A stretch of DNA of 61,243 nt from JAQVEM01 sp964616545 (GTDB lineage: Bacteria; Actinomycetota; Humimicrobiia; Humimicrobiales; Humimicrobiaceae): positions 1-61,243 of the forward strand of contig CAZTUA010000048.1 in the NCBI GenBank assembly GCA_964616545.1, written 5' to 3'. Position 1 is the first letter of the stretch. Each line of letters opens with the position of its first letter. The translations under genes were made by a program, and so were the position numbers. The notes beneath the pieces were generated by a model that ran no database searches, had not been told where the DNA came from, and saw only the letters and a list, made by a program, of their open reading frames with translations. Of this stretch, positions 25,476 through 34,849 are shown in pieces.

Positions 25476-26837
25476 ATGGATAAAAGGACGAAGTTTGTAC
25501 TGGATGAAAATGAAATACCGGAGCAGTGGTACAATATACAGGCAGACCTGCCAGAACCCCTGCCGCCACCATTACATCCGGGTACAAAAGAACCCCTGAA
25601 GCCAGAGGACCTGACTCCCCTGTTTCCGATGGAGCTTATCAAACAGGGGGCAAGTACCGAGAGATGGATTGATATTCCGGAGGAGGTAAGGGATGTTTAC
25701 AGGCTCTGGAGGCCGACAACTCTCTTCAGGGCACACAGGCTGGAGAAAGCGCTGGATACACCGGCAAAGATATTCTATAAATATGAAGGTACAAGCCCCC
25801 CGGGAAGCCATAAGCCAAATACTGCCGTAGCACAGGCTTACTACAGCAAGAAAGAAGGCATCAATAGAATAACAACCGAAACCGGCGCAGGACAGTGGGG
25901 AAGCGCCCTGTCTTTTGCGGGTGCATGCTTTGGCGTAAAGATAAAGGTTTATATGGTAGCCATAAGCTACAAACAGAAACCATACCGCCGGATAATGATG
26001 GAAACATGGGGCGGAGAGTGCGTGCCCAGTCCCAGCAAAGACACAAAAGTCGGGCGGGATGTACTGGCAAAAGACCCTGAGTGTTCCGGTAGCCTGGGGC
26101 TGGCAATAAGTGAAGCAGTGGAAGATGCTGTTTCCCGTGATGATACCCATTATTCACTTGGTAGCGTACTTAATCATGTCCTCCTGCATCAGACAGTAAA
26201 CGGGCTGGAGGCAAAGAAGTTAATGGAAAAGGCAGATGCCTATCCTGATATAATTGTTGGCTGCGTTGGCGGCGGTTCAAATTTTGCAGGCCTTTTCCTG
26301 CCCTTTGTCAGGGATAAAATAGACGGTACAAAACCTGATCTTAGAATAATTAATGTAGAGCCGACTGCAGCTCCTACAATGACCAGGGGGCCTTATGCAT
26401 ATGACTATGGTGATACGGCAAAACTCGCTCCAATAGTAAAGATGTTTACACTGGGGCATGATTTTATGCCTGCCCCCATACATGCGGGCGGACTTCGTTA
26501 CCATGGAATGGCTCCGATTATCTGCCATCTGGCTGAGCTGGGATATGTTGAGGCAAGAGCTGTTCCCCAGGTGCCTACATTTGAAGCCGGAATAACATTT
26601 GCACGCACAGAGGGCATCATCAGCGCCCCCGAGACAAACCATTGCATAAGAGTTGGTATCGAGGAAGCTCTAAAATGCCGTGAATCAGGAGAAGCAAAAA
26701 CCATTCTTATAGGACACAGCGGACACGGGCATGTGGATATGGCAGCCTATGATGCGTACCTATCAGGCAAGCTGGAAGATTATGAGTACCCTGAGGAAAA
26801 GATAAAAGAATCTCTTAAAAATCTTCCTGAAGTATAA
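25476..26837 (+). CDS. trpB: Tryptophan synthase beta chain, TrpB2 type
   Basis: 453 residues, the length of TrpB2 rather than TrpB1. It joins serine (or O-phosphoserine) with indole using PLP. The PLP lysine is in SPPGSHKPNTA, followed by ITTETGAGQWGSAL and, near the PLP phosphate, VGCVGGGSNFAG. C-terminal SAPETNHCIRVG and ILIGHSGHGHVDM are present. The N-terminal extension with PEPLPPPLHPGTKEPL is typical of TrpB2. No trpA or other trp gene adjoins it. Control is by the tRNA(Trp) T-box directly upstream. GAAAGGAG precedes the ATG. Because TrpB2 enzymes often lack a TrpA partner, indole salvage is a fair inference. Confidence 0.93.
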   Translation: MDKRTKFVLDENEIPEQWYNIQADLPEPLPPPLHPGTKEPLKPEDLTPLFPMELIKQGASTERWIDIPEEVRDVYRLWRPTTLFRAHRLEKALDTPAKIFYKYEGTSPPGSHKPNTAVAQAYYSKKEGINRITTETGAGQWGSALSFAGACFGVKIKVYMVAISYKQKPYRRIMMETWGGECVPSPSKDTKVGRDVLAKDPECSGSLGLAISEAVEDAVSRDDTHYSLGSVLNHVLLHQTVNGLEAKKLMEKADAYPDIIVGCVGGGSNFAGLFLPFVRDKIDGTKPDLRIINVEPTAAPTMTRGPYAYDYGDTAKLAPIVKMFTLGHDFMPAPIHAGGLRYHGMAPIICHLAELGYVEARAVPQVPTFEAGITFARTEGIISAPETNHCIRVGIEEALKCRESGEAKTILIGHSGHGHVDMAAYDAYLSGKLEDYEYPEEKIKESLKNLPEV

Positions 26838-27343
26838 AAAGAGATACACGGAATAATTACAAAAGAAAAAAAGTGATAAGTTAGATGGCGGAGGAGTGGC
26901 CTGCTCTCCCGCCATTTAATATATTTTTACTTGATTTTTTTTAATTTACTCTATATATTATATCCTGAAGTTTTGTTTTGAATTAATAAGGACATTAATT
27001 ATAGGAGTTTCTCCCAAAAAATCATGTCTCAATTTTCTAAAAATATTATTTTTTAAGCTAATATATATTTTGTTAGGCATTTTTATCACCTTTAAAAATA
27101 ACACAAGACCAAAATCCTTTTTCCAAGAAATATATTTAACAGCTTGAGGAAATTAATAATAAATTCAAAATAATTTTAAAAATATTTAAAGGCGCGGTTT
27201 CAGGCCGTATATACGCTTTAGTTATTGTTATTTAAGCGATTGAAATATAAAAAAGTATAATATAAAAGATTACAGAATAGCAAACGAAAATTCTTGTGAG
27301 GGAAACCCGGTATGGAAAGCCGGTATTAATATGAAAGGAGCAA
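26838..27343 (+). other. Intergenic region between trpB and rho
   Basis: 506 bp without a gene. It starts with the trpB terminator (26885-26915). It then has very AT-rich sequence with a possible -10 box TATAAT at 27256-27261 for rho, and ends with CCGG-arm repeats (27308 region) just before the rho ribosome binding site. Confidence 0.6.
26885..26925 (+). terminator. trpB terminator
   Basis: ATGGCGG (26885-26891) pairs with CCGCCAT (26909-26915), extended by an imperfect GGAG/CTCT part. An AT-rich, T-containing tail follows. It lies 48 bp after the trpB stop. Confidence 0.7.
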
Positions 27344-28837
27344 ATGTTAATGACCGAATTAAAAGAATTAAACAGAGAATTTCTTGATGGGAAGGTTCTT
27401 AATGATTTAAGGATTATTGCAAAACAACTAAATATTCAGGGAATTACCAGATTAAAAAAAGAGGAGCTTGTGGAAAGGATACTGGAAGAAGTACCCAATG
27501 ACGGTATGGATTCTGCGAAATCTCCTCCGGAAGGAAAGGGTACTGCCGTAAAAGAAATTGAAGAAGGAAAGAAATATAGGCCAGAGGCAGAAGAAGAAAA
27601 AAAGGAAAAACCTGAAAAAGAGGGAAAAGAGGAGGAAGCTGCCAGCGAAGAAGAAGTAATAGAAGAAGAAAAAAAGAGGCCCGGCAGAAAAGCAGAATTT
27701 GACCTGTATAAAGAAAGAATGCAGGGAATACTGGATATACTGGCAGATGGTTATGGTTTTTTAAGAACAAGTGGCTATCTTGCCGGACAGAATGATATTT
27801 ATGTTTCTCAATCACAGATAAGAAGATTCCGTCTGAGACAGGGAGATGAAGTATATGGCCAGGTCCGGCCCCCGAAAGAGAGTGAGAAATACAATGCACT
27901 CTTAAGAATAGAAAAAGTTAACGGCGAGGACCCGGAATTTATACGTTCAAGGATTCCTTTTGAGAAGTTAACGCCGGTTTATCCCATGGATAGATTATGG
28001 CTGGAAACCGAAGAATCCGATAATATTTCGCCGAGAATCATAGACCTTATAGCGCCTATTGGAAAGGGGCAGAGGGGGCTAATTGTATCTCCGCCGAAAG
28101 CGGGCAAGACAACCATACTGAAAGACCTCGCCAATAGTGTTTCCACCAATAACCCGGAAGTAAATATTATAGTACTGCTGATTGATGAGAGACCCGAGGA
28201 AGTAACTGATATGGAAAGGTCAGTAAAAGGAGAAGTAATAAGTTCAACTTTTGACCAGCCGTCTGATAACCATATACAGGTTGCAGAGCTGGTTCTGCAG
28301 AGAGCGAAAAGGCTGGTTGAGCATGGGAAAGATGTCCTGATACTTCTGGACAGCATAACCAGGCTTGCAAGGGCTTACAACCTGTCCATCCCGGCGAGCG
28401 GCAGGGTTCTGTCCGGGGGTGTTGATTCTTCAGCACTGTTCCCGCCCAAGAGGTTTTTCGGAGCAGCAAGAAATATTGAAAACGGCGGGAGCCTGACCAT
28501 ACTGGCAACTGCATTGATAGATACCGGTAGCAGAATGGACGATGTAATATTTGAGGAATTCAAGGGTACAGGAAACATGGAGATTAACCTGGACAGATCA
28601 CTTGCAGATAAAAGGATATTCCCGGCAATTGATATAACAAGGTCCGGAACCAGAAAAGAAGAATTGCTGATGGAAAAAGATGAAGCAGCAACGGTATGGA
28701 AACTCAGAAGGCTGATTTATGAAAAAGAGCCTGAAGTTGCTCTGGAGCAGCTGATAGACTACATTAAAAACACAAAATCAAATTCAGATTTCCTGAAAGC
28801 CATAAGGGCTACTTTTGATAAAGAGAAAAAACAATAG
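27344..28837 (+). CDS. rho: Transcription termination factor Rho
   Basis: 497 residues; hexameric RNA-dependent ATPase. The Rho N-terminal SAP-like domain (about 8-50) is followed by a strongly acidic, Lys-rich linker (about 55-118). Next is the OB-fold RNA-binding domain (about 122-200) with GYGFLR and NDIYVSQSQIRRF. The ATPase has the Walker A GLIVSPPKAGKTT near 247 and VLILLDSITRLARAYN for the B/Q region; RVLSGGVD follows. The insert linker lengthens the protein compared with E. coli Rho, as often seen in Actinobacteria and some Firmicutes. The best ribosome binding site (AAAGGAG) fits the second Met, at 27350. It heads the rho-rpmE-thyX-prfA group. Confidence 0.96.
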   Translation: MLMTELKELNREFLDGKVLNDLRIIAKQLNIQGITRLKKEELVERILEEVPNDGMDSAKSPPEGKGTAVKEIEEGKKYRPEAEEEKKEKPEKEGKEEEAASEEEVIEEEKKRPGRKAEFDLYKERMQGILDILADGYGFLRTSGYLAGQNDIYVSQSQIRRFRLRQGDEVYGQVRPPKESEKYNALLRIEKVNGEDPEFIRSRIPFEKLTPVYPMDRLWLETEESDNISPRIIDLIAPIGKGQRGLIVSPPKAGKTTILKDLANSVSTNNPEVNIIVLLIDERPEEVTDMERSVKGEVISSTFDQPSDNHIQVAELVLQRAKRLVEHGKDVLILLDSITRLARAYNLSIPASGRVLSGGVDSSALFPPKRFFGAARNIENGGSLTILATALIDTGSRMDDVIFEEFKGTGNMEINLDRSLADKRIFPAIDITRSGTRKEELLMEKDEAATVWKLRRLIYEKEPEVALEQLIDYIKNTKSNSDFLKAIRATFDKEKKQ

Positions 28838-28842
28838 CCCCG

Positions 28843-28860
28843 GCCGGGAGAGTACCCGGC
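28843..28860 (+). terminator. Hairpin after rho
   Basis: GCCGGG and CCCGGC are perfect arms around AGAGTA, 5 bp after the rho stop. There is no T tract, so it may be a stabilising or attenuating hairpin rather than a full terminator. Confidence 0.4.
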
Positions 28861-28955
28861 GCAGATTAATACGATACCCCGTGTAAATATATTATTCTGG
28901 TCAGGCTGTTGTATTTACGGTTAAAAATATTTATGTTAATATTTAGGATTTGAAA

Positions 28956-28969
28956 CAGCCGAAAGGCTG
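28956..28969 (+). promoter_or_regulatory. Hairpin in the rpmE leader
   Basis: A perfect CAGCC-GAAA-GGCTG hairpin with a GNRA tetraloop, 62 bp before rpmE. Several phyla carry L31-binding leaders before rpmE, and this could be such an element. I cannot match it to a known one by eye. Confidence 0.3.
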
Positions 28970-29031
28970 ATTACAAGAATCAGGAATAATAAATGTTTTA
29001 TAAACAATATATAAGATAAGGATATACTAAA

Positions 29032-29238
29032 ATGAAAAAAGATATACATCCGGAATATTTTGATTGTACGGTCATCTGTTCCTGTGGTAATACCTTTAAG
29101 ACCAGGTCAACAAAAAAGGAGATAAGAGTTGAAATATGCTCTAAATGCCACCCCTTTTATACCGGGAAACAGAAACTGGTTGATTCTGGCGGACGGGTAG
29201 AAAGATTTAAAAAGAGACTTGTAAAGTCTAAAAAATAA
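29032..29238 (+). CDS. rpmE: Ribosomal protein L31 (zinc-binding form)
   Basis: 68 residues, large-subunit protein L31. It reads MKKDIHPEYFDCTVICSCGN, and later VEICSKCHPFYTGKQK. The CSC and CSKC cysteines (residues 16, 18, 37 and 40) are the zinc ligands of the C+ form. It lies between rho and thyX; 20 bp separate it from thyX. Confidence 0.95.
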   Translation: MKKDIHPEYFDCTVICSCGNTFKTRSTKKEIRVEICSKCHPFYTGKQKLVDSGGRVERFKKRLVKSKK

Positions 29239-29258
29239 AAAATAAAAAAGGAGCTTCC

Positions 29259-29942
29259 ATGAAGGTGAATTTAATAAGGTATACCCGGGAACCTGAAAAA
29301 ACAGTGGCTGTAGCTGCAAGGCTCTGTTATTCGCCGGTCGGTGTTGACGAACTTCTGGATGAGCTTGACGATGAAAAGGCAGAAAAATTGGTGAGATTTG
29401 TTATAAAAAGCGGGCACCTGAGCACTACGGAGCATATAAGCTTTACATTTGCAGTAGAGGGTGTTTCAAGAGCATTGACTCATCAGCTTGTAAGGCACAG
29501 AATTGCCTCATATAATCAGCAGTCCCAGAGGTACGTTAAATTTGATGAAAATTTTGACTATATAACCCCGCACTCAATAGAAGAAAAAAAAGAGTGCAAA
29601 GAGAAATTTGATAAACTGATATCAAACATACACAACCTGTACAGAGAACTGGTAGACATGGGCATTGAACCGGAGGATGCAAGATATGTACTGCCGAATG
29701 CGGCAGAAACAAAAATAATCGTATCAATGAACGGCAGAGAGCTTTTACATTTTTTTACCGTTAGATGCTGTAACAGGGCACAGTGGGAAATAAGGGAACT
29801 TGCCACGCGTATGTTAAAGCTGGTAAAGAAAGTTGCACCGGTTGTTTTTGAGAAAGCCGGCCCGAATTGTCTGAGGGGCCCATGTCCCGAGGGTAAGTTC
29901 CAGTGCGGAAATCCCCCCAAGGCGAGTGATTTTGATGCCTGA
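29259..29942 (+). CDS. thyX: Flavin-dependent thymidylate synthase
   Basis: 227 residues; makes dTMP from dUMP with methylene-tetrahydrofolate, FAD and NADPH. The signature RHRIASYNQQSQRY (RHRx7S) starts near residue 79. HLSTTEHISFTF, NAAETKIIVSMNGRELLHFF and RCCNRAQWEIRELA complete the active site. It ends in a cysteine-containing tail (CLRGPCPEGKFQC). ThyX releases tetrahydrofolate rather than dihydrofolate, which fits the lack of a dihydrofolate reductase gene in the folate cluster here. It overlaps the next gene by 8 bp (or 17 bp from the GTG). Confidence 0.95.
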   Translation: MKVNLIRYTREPEKTVAVAARLCYSPVGVDELLDELDDEKAEKLVRFVIKSGHLSTTEHISFTFAVEGVSRALTHQLVRHRIASYNQQSQRYVKFDENFDYITPHSIEEKKECKEKFDKLISNIHNLYRELVDMGIEPEDARYVLPNAAETKIIVSMNGRELLHFFTVRCCNRAQWEIRELATRMLKLVKKVAPVVFEKAGPNCLRGPCPEGKFQCGNPPKASDFDA

Positions 29943-30852
29943 GTCCAGACCTGATTTTAAGAGTCAGGTAGGAGGACAGGCAGTTATTGAAGGCGTTATG
30001 ATGCGCAGTAAAAACTTCTGGGCTGTATCTGTTAGAAAACCTGATAAGACTATATCCACAAAACTTTTTAAAGAGGCTTCCCCTTCCAGTAAAAACAGGA
30101 TACTTGGTTTTGTATTTATCCGGGGAATGGTATCAATTATTTCAAGCATGGCACTGGGTTTTAGAGCGCTGAGCTATTCTGTTAATGAGGCCACGGATTC
30201 GGAAGTAAAATTTTCAAAAAAAGAAATGGTTATATCCATACTGGTTGCATTATTATTTGTGGTGGGCATTTTTTTTGTGCTCCCGACTGTAATCGGCAGA
30301 ACTTTTTCTCAGCTTTTCCCCAACATTATAGTTTATAACCTTCTGGAAGGATTAATAAGAATTGCATTATTCCTGATATATGTCCTTGCGGTTTCATTGC
30401 TCCCGGATATAAAAAGAGTATTTCAGTATCACGGAGCGGAACATAAGACCATACAGGCTTACGAGAACGGTGAAGAATTAAAACCTGAAAATGCCAAAAA
30501 ATACAGCACGATCCATGTCAGATGCGGAACAAGTTTTTTAATGATTGTAATGGTTGTAGCTATACTTGTTTTTGCTCTTCTCGGTAGGCAGACTGTACTG
30601 TGGAGGATTCTATCCCGAATACTTTTCATACCGGTTATTGCAGGAATCTCTTATGAATTTATAATGCTTGCAGGTAAATTCAGCAATAGCAAAATAGTTA
30701 GAATACTTTTCTATCCCGGGTTGCTTCTCCAGAAAATTACAACCAGGGAACCTGATATCGACCAGCTCGAAGTTGCCATCAGTTCATTTAAGAGTGTTAT
30801 GGAAGCAGAAAAAACATTAAAGGCAGGTCAAAATGTCAGCGCTTCTGGATAA
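29935..30852 (+). CDS. DUF1385 membrane protein
   Basis: About 305 residues. VGGQAVIEGVMMRSKNFWAVSVRKPD is the hallmark N-terminus of DUF1385. Three to four membrane segments (about 95-117, 132-155, 203-222) surround AEHKTIQAYENGEEL, containing the conserved H-K-T and E. Its function is unknown, but the gene is regularly found between rpmE and prfA in Gram-positive bacteria. The start is set at the ATG at 29935. A GTG at 29926 is in frame, and both overlap thyX. It overlaps prfA by 20 bp. Confidence 0.85.
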   Translation: MPESRPDFKSQVGGQAVIEGVMMRSKNFWAVSVRKPDKTISTKLFKEASPSSKNRILGFVFIRGMVSIISSMALGFRALSYSVNEATDSEVKFSKKEMVISILVALLFVVGIFFVLPTVIGRTFSQLFPNIIVYNLLEGLIRIALFLIYVLAVSLLPDIKRVFQYHGAEHKTIQAYENGEELKPENAKKYSTIHVRCGTSFLMIVMVVAILVFALLGRQTVLWRILSRILFIPVIAGISYEFIMLAGKFSNSKIVRILFYPGLLLQKITTREPDIDQLEVAISSFKSVMEAEKTLKAGQNVSASG

Positions 30853-31912
30853 GTTAAAATTATATGAAGATAAATATGAAAAATTAGCCGGAAAGCTATC
30901 AGACCCCGAAGTTTCCAGTAATCCCGAGAAATTAAAGGAATACGGCATGAAAGTTGCCGAAATTGAGGAAATTATAAATGCTGCACGTAAATACAGGGAA
31001 GTTCTTTCTTCCATAGAGGAAGCTGAGGATATGCTCAGTGGAGAAGAAGAGGAGGAAATGAAGGGTTTCCTCAAGGATGAGCTCAAAGAAAACCTCGACA
31101 AGAAGCAGAAACTTGAGCGGAAGATAAAAATACTCCTGACACCGAAGGATCCCAATGATAAAAAGAATGTTATAGTTGAAATAAGGGCCGGCGCCGGAGG
31201 AGACGAAGCAGCATTATTTGCTGCTGTCCTTTACAGATTATACACAAAGTATGCAGAAAGCCGGAAATGGAAATATTCTACACTCAGTTCGAACTCTCTC
31301 GGAATCGGAGGCTTTAAAGAAATAATATTTGAAATAGAAGGCGAAGGCGCTTACGGAACCATGAAATATGAATCAGGTGTTCACAGGGTCCAGAGAGTTC
31401 CCGCTACCGAATCTCAGGGGAGAATACATACTTCAACCGCAACGGTAGCAGTACTTCCGGTGGCAGAGGAAGTGGATGTCCAGATAGACCCTGCTGATCT
31501 CAGGATAGATGTTTTTCGTTCAAGCGGGCCGGGAGGACAATCTGTAAATACCACGGATTCAGCAGTAAGGGTGACGTATGTTCCCACCGGTATGATTGTG
31601 ACGTGCCAGGATGAAAAATCTCAGCTGCAGAACAAGGAGAAGGCTCTAAAAATCTTAAGGGCGAGGCTAAGGGAAGCCGAAGAAGAGAAGCAGATGAGTG
31701 AACAGACCGAAAAAAGAAGGACGCAGATAGGCTCGGGGGACAGGAGTGAAAGAATAAGAACTTACAATTACCCCCAGGGCAGAGTTACTGACCACAGAAT
31801 AAATTTAACGCTGTACAAACTGGATGAGATTCTTGAGGGTGACCTTGGCCAGCTTACGGAGCCTTTAAGAAATGCAGATAATGAGAAGAAAATAGAAAAG
31901 ATAGGGGCCTAG
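30833..31912 (+). CDS. prfA: Peptide chain release factor 1
   Basis: 359 residues, normal length. It recognises UAA and UAG. The codon-reading PAT motif is in HRVQRVPATESQGRIHTSTATVAVLP. The catalytic GGQ is in RSSGPGGQSVNTTDSAVRVTY, whose Gln is a substrate for PrmC, encoded next. A coiled-coil N-terminal domain spans about 1-110. Overlaps DUF1385 by 20 bp and is followed by prmC after 5 bp, so it is part of one operon. Confidence 0.97.
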   Translation: MSALLDKLKLYEDKYEKLAGKLSDPEVSSNPEKLKEYGMKVAEIEEIINAARKYREVLSSIEEAEDMLSGEEEEEMKGFLKDELKENLDKKQKLERKIKILLTPKDPNDKKNVIVEIRAGAGGDEAALFAAVLYRLYTKYAESRKWKYSTLSSNSLGIGGFKEIIFEIEGEGAYGTMKYESGVHRVQRVPATESQGRIHTSTATVAVLPVAEEVDVQIDPADLRIDVFRSSGPGGQSVNTTDSAVRVTYVPTGMIVTCQDEKSQLQNKEKALKILRARLREAEEEKQMSEQTEKRRTQIGSGDRSERIRTYNYPQGRVTDHRINLTLYKLDEILEGDLGQLTEPLRNADNEKKIEKIGA

Positions 31913-31917
31913 ATTAT

Positions 31918-32850
31918 TTGCAGACATGGAACGTTAAAAATATTTTAGAATGGGCTATTGATTATTTTAACCGTAAAGATATTCCCCGGCCGAGATTATC
32001 GGCAGAATTGCTGTTAAGTTCTGTTCTTAAACTGGATAGGGTAAACCTGTACCTGAACTATAACCGTATTTTAAACAGTCAGGAGCTTGCAGAATATAAA
32101 AAATACATTTTAAAAAGACTCGAATATACTCCCATCCAATACATTTTAAATGAAGCGTATTTCAGGAAGATAAAATTATATGTGGACGAAGAGGTGTTGA
32201 TACCGAGGCCCGAGACTGAACTTATAGTGGAAAAAGCATTCCAGATTCTAAAGAGCAGCATAGATAAAGGTGCCCCCAAAGATAAAATTAGTATTATAGA
32301 AATTGGCACCGGAAGCGGAGCCATTGCCATAAGCCTGGCCCATGAGATTTCTGATGAGCTGAAACTGCCGGATGAATCCTGGGAAATAATCGCAACGGAT
32401 AATAATTCCGCAGTGCTTGCTGTAGCAGAAAATAATGCCAGAAATATCCTCAGCAGCAGTAAGCTTAAAAATATAAAATTTATTGAATGTGATATTATAC
32501 CGTCCGAAGACTCCGGGTTTTCCGGACGGTACACAGGCAAAATTAACCTTGTAATTTCAAACCCCCCTTATATTTCCGAAGATGATTACCGGAATTTACC
32601 ACGTGAGGTAAGAGAGTATGAGCCAAAAGATGCCCTTCTGGGAGGCAAAACGGGCCTGGAAATATATGAGAAGATTCTCAATAAAGTAAAACCCTACCTC
32701 TGCCCTGCATTCTGCAATATATTGTTTGAAATTGATTCTGCAAAAAGCGGACCCCTGAGAAAAATATCGGAAGATATTATCGGTCCTTCAGAAATAAAAG
32801 TAGAAAAGGACTATAACGAGAGAGAACGCATTATGACAATCAGGGTTTAA
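31918..32850 (+). CDS. prmC: Release factor glutamine methyltransferase
   Basis: 310 residues; methylates the GGQ glutamine of release factors. The N-terminal helical domain (about 1-80) binds the factor. The SAM motif is IIEIGTGSGAIAISLA (about 125), and NLVISNPPYISEDDYRNLP holds the catalytic NPPY near 218. The start is TTG at 31918; the nearest ATG is out of frame. It directly follows its substrate gene prfA. Confidence 0.95.
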   Translation: MQTWNVKNILEWAIDYFNRKDIPRPRLSAELLLSSVLKLDRVNLYLNYNRILNSQELAEYKKYILKRLEYTPIQYILNEAYFRKIKLYVDEEVLIPRPETELIVEKAFQILKSSIDKGAPKDKISIIEIGTGSGAIAISLAHEISDELKLPDESWEIIATDNNSAVLAVAENNARNILSSSKLKNIKFIECDIIPSEDSGFSGRYTGKINLVISNPPYISEDDYRNLPREVREYEPKDALLGGKTGLEIYEKILNKVKPYLCPAFCNILFEIDSAKSGPLRKISEDIIGPSEIKVEKDYNERERIMTIRV

Positions 32851-33021
32851 AGAAGCTGCTTAAATATTTAGAATAGATAAAAAAATCCTTAAAAGAAAGC
32901 TGATATTATCATATAATGCTTACTTATCTTATCCTGCGATATTTGTTTTTTTAGGTATCAGGTGTTAGGATTTTATTGACTTTAACTGAATATAGAATAG
33001 AAGTACGAGAAGGAAAAGAAG

Positions 33022-34326
33022 TTGAACCCGACTATAATTGCAATTGTAATTTTTATACTGACTTATATAATTATTGCGACCGAGAAAATAAACAGGACCG
33101 TTGTTGCATTTGCCGGCGCCATACTTCTGATTCTATTTAATGTATTTACGATAAATGAAGCTGTTAGTTTTATAAACTGGGAAACCATCGGTCTTCTATT
33201 CGGCATGTTCATTATAGTAGCAGCGCTGTCGGATGCAGGTTTTTTCTCCTTTATGGCTTTAAAACTTGCGGGGTGGCTTAAATACTCTCCGGTTAAAATA
33301 TTTATCTTTTTCCCTATCGCAACAGCATTGCTTTCAGCTTTTATGGACAGTGTTACGGTAATGCTTTTTTTTGCTGCTCTTACATATGAAATCTGCAGGA
33401 TATTAAAAATGGATGCGGCTCCGCTTGTAATTACGGAAGTAATAATGGCCAATATCGGGGGCTCTGCCACTATGGTTGGCGACCCTCCCAATGTTATTCT
33501 TGGCCTGAAGCTTGGATATTATTTTAATGATTTCGTGATCCATAATGCACCCATATCAGTAGTGGCGGGTGCGGTTACCCTTCTTTACTGTTATCTTGTA
33601 AACCGTAAATCTGCAATACCATCGGGCAAAATAACAAAAAGGGAGCATGAAGAAATGGACCCGGATGAGGTAATAGAAGATAAAAAGCAGTTTAAAACAG
33701 CACTGATAGCATTCGGAGTGGCAGTTTTCTTTTTAATTGTTCATAACTATATAGAAAGGTATATTCACATTCCCCTGACCGCTCCGCTTGCAGCCATGGT
33801 GCCTGCATTTGTGATGCTGGGTGTTCTGGGCAAGAGGTCGGAGAGAATACTTTCTAAGGTAAATTATGAAGTGATCTTATTTTTTATGGGGCTTTTTATT
33901 GTAGTCGGGGGACTGGAGCATACCGGTGCCATAAATATTGCCGCAAACTTTATTACAGAACAATTCAAGGGTAATCATGTCGGACTTCTGAGTACGCTGG
34001 TATGGGGATCCGGCGTTGCCAGCGGGATTATTGATAATGTACCTTTTGCTGTTTCAATGGCATACATACTGGAAAACATTGTTAAATTTGCCGGAATCCC
34101 GGCGCTCTCGATAATGGTGTGGGCGACATCGCTCGGTGCTGATATAGGAGGTAACTTCACTCCCATGGGGGCTTCTGCAAATGTGGTAGCATACACTGCG
34201 ATGGAAAAAAGAGGAAAATCAATAGGATGGGGAAGATGGCTAAAACTCTCGATACCGGCTACGCTTATTGCTCTTACAATATCCAACGCCGGCATCCTCT
34301 TTAAATATTTTATCGGATTTTTCTAA
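33022..34326 (+). CDS. Ion transporter (ArsB/NhaD/SLC13-type permease)
   Basis: 434 residues with about eleven membrane segments. INWETIGLLFGMFIIVAAL and the re-entrant signature MANIGGSATMVGDPPNVILG near residue 150 are diagnostic of the ion transporter superfamily. The second repeat has WGSGVASGIIDNVPFAVSM and SLGADIGGNFTPMGASANVVAYTAMEK. Substrates range from arsenite to sodium and dicarboxylates, and cannot be separated here. It starts at TTG 33022 with AAGGAAAAG upstream. No arsenic-resistance gene is nearby. Confidence 0.85.
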   Translation: MNPTIIAIVIFILTYIIIATEKINRTVVAFAGAILLILFNVFTINEAVSFINWETIGLLFGMFIIVAALSDAGFFSFMALKLAGWLKYSPVKIFIFFPIATALLSAFMDSVTVMLFFAALTYEICRILKMDAAPLVITEVIMANIGGSATMVGDPPNVILGLKLGYYFNDFVIHNAPISVVAGAVTLLYCYLVNRKSAIPSGKITKREHEEMDPDEVIEDKKQFKTALIAFGVAVFFLIVHNYIERYIHIPLTAPLAAMVPAFVMLGVLGKRSERILSKVNYEVILFFMGLFIVVGGLEHTGAINIAANFITEQFKGNHVGLLSTLVWGSGVASGIIDNVPFAVSMAYILENIVKFAGIPALSIMVWATSLGADIGGNFTPMGASANVVAYTAMEKRGKSIGWGRWLKLSIPATLIALTISNAGILFKYFIGFF

Positions 34327-34549
34327 GAGAATCGGTTTTTTATTAACCAGCCCGTAAAAGCGCATAAATTAAAACTAATTTGAAAAAAAATTAAAAATGT
34401 TTATAATAAGTTTTTGCGGTAAGAAAGTTAACCTGTAGAAGACGAACCAGTAAGCGGTAGAATTAGAGAACCAGAGCAGATCCAGAGCAGAGGTATCGGG
34501 ATAAACACAGAACGGGTTAATATAATGAACCGCAGAGTATACAGAACGG

Positions 34550-34626
<77 letters not shown>

Positions 34627-34849
34627 AATTTTTGGATATAATCTTCTTTATAGCTTAAATATTTTTAGGTCTGCATTTCAAATCAGAGAATCCTTTTATT
34701 AGCCGGATATTTTTATTAATATTGATTTTAAATTATAATCTAGATATTGGCTGAGATATTTTTATGGGATATCCGGAGTTTTACCGCTGTCACTGGATAA
34801 TTACCGGAAAATAATTAATATGAGTTTTTAAACTGTAAATTAACTGCTT

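Noticed and set aside
25572..26150. A 192-codon open frame on the minus strand within trpB
   Set aside because: It lies entirely antisense to the well-conserved trpB, has no family resemblance, and long antisense frames arise easily from the codon use of trpB.
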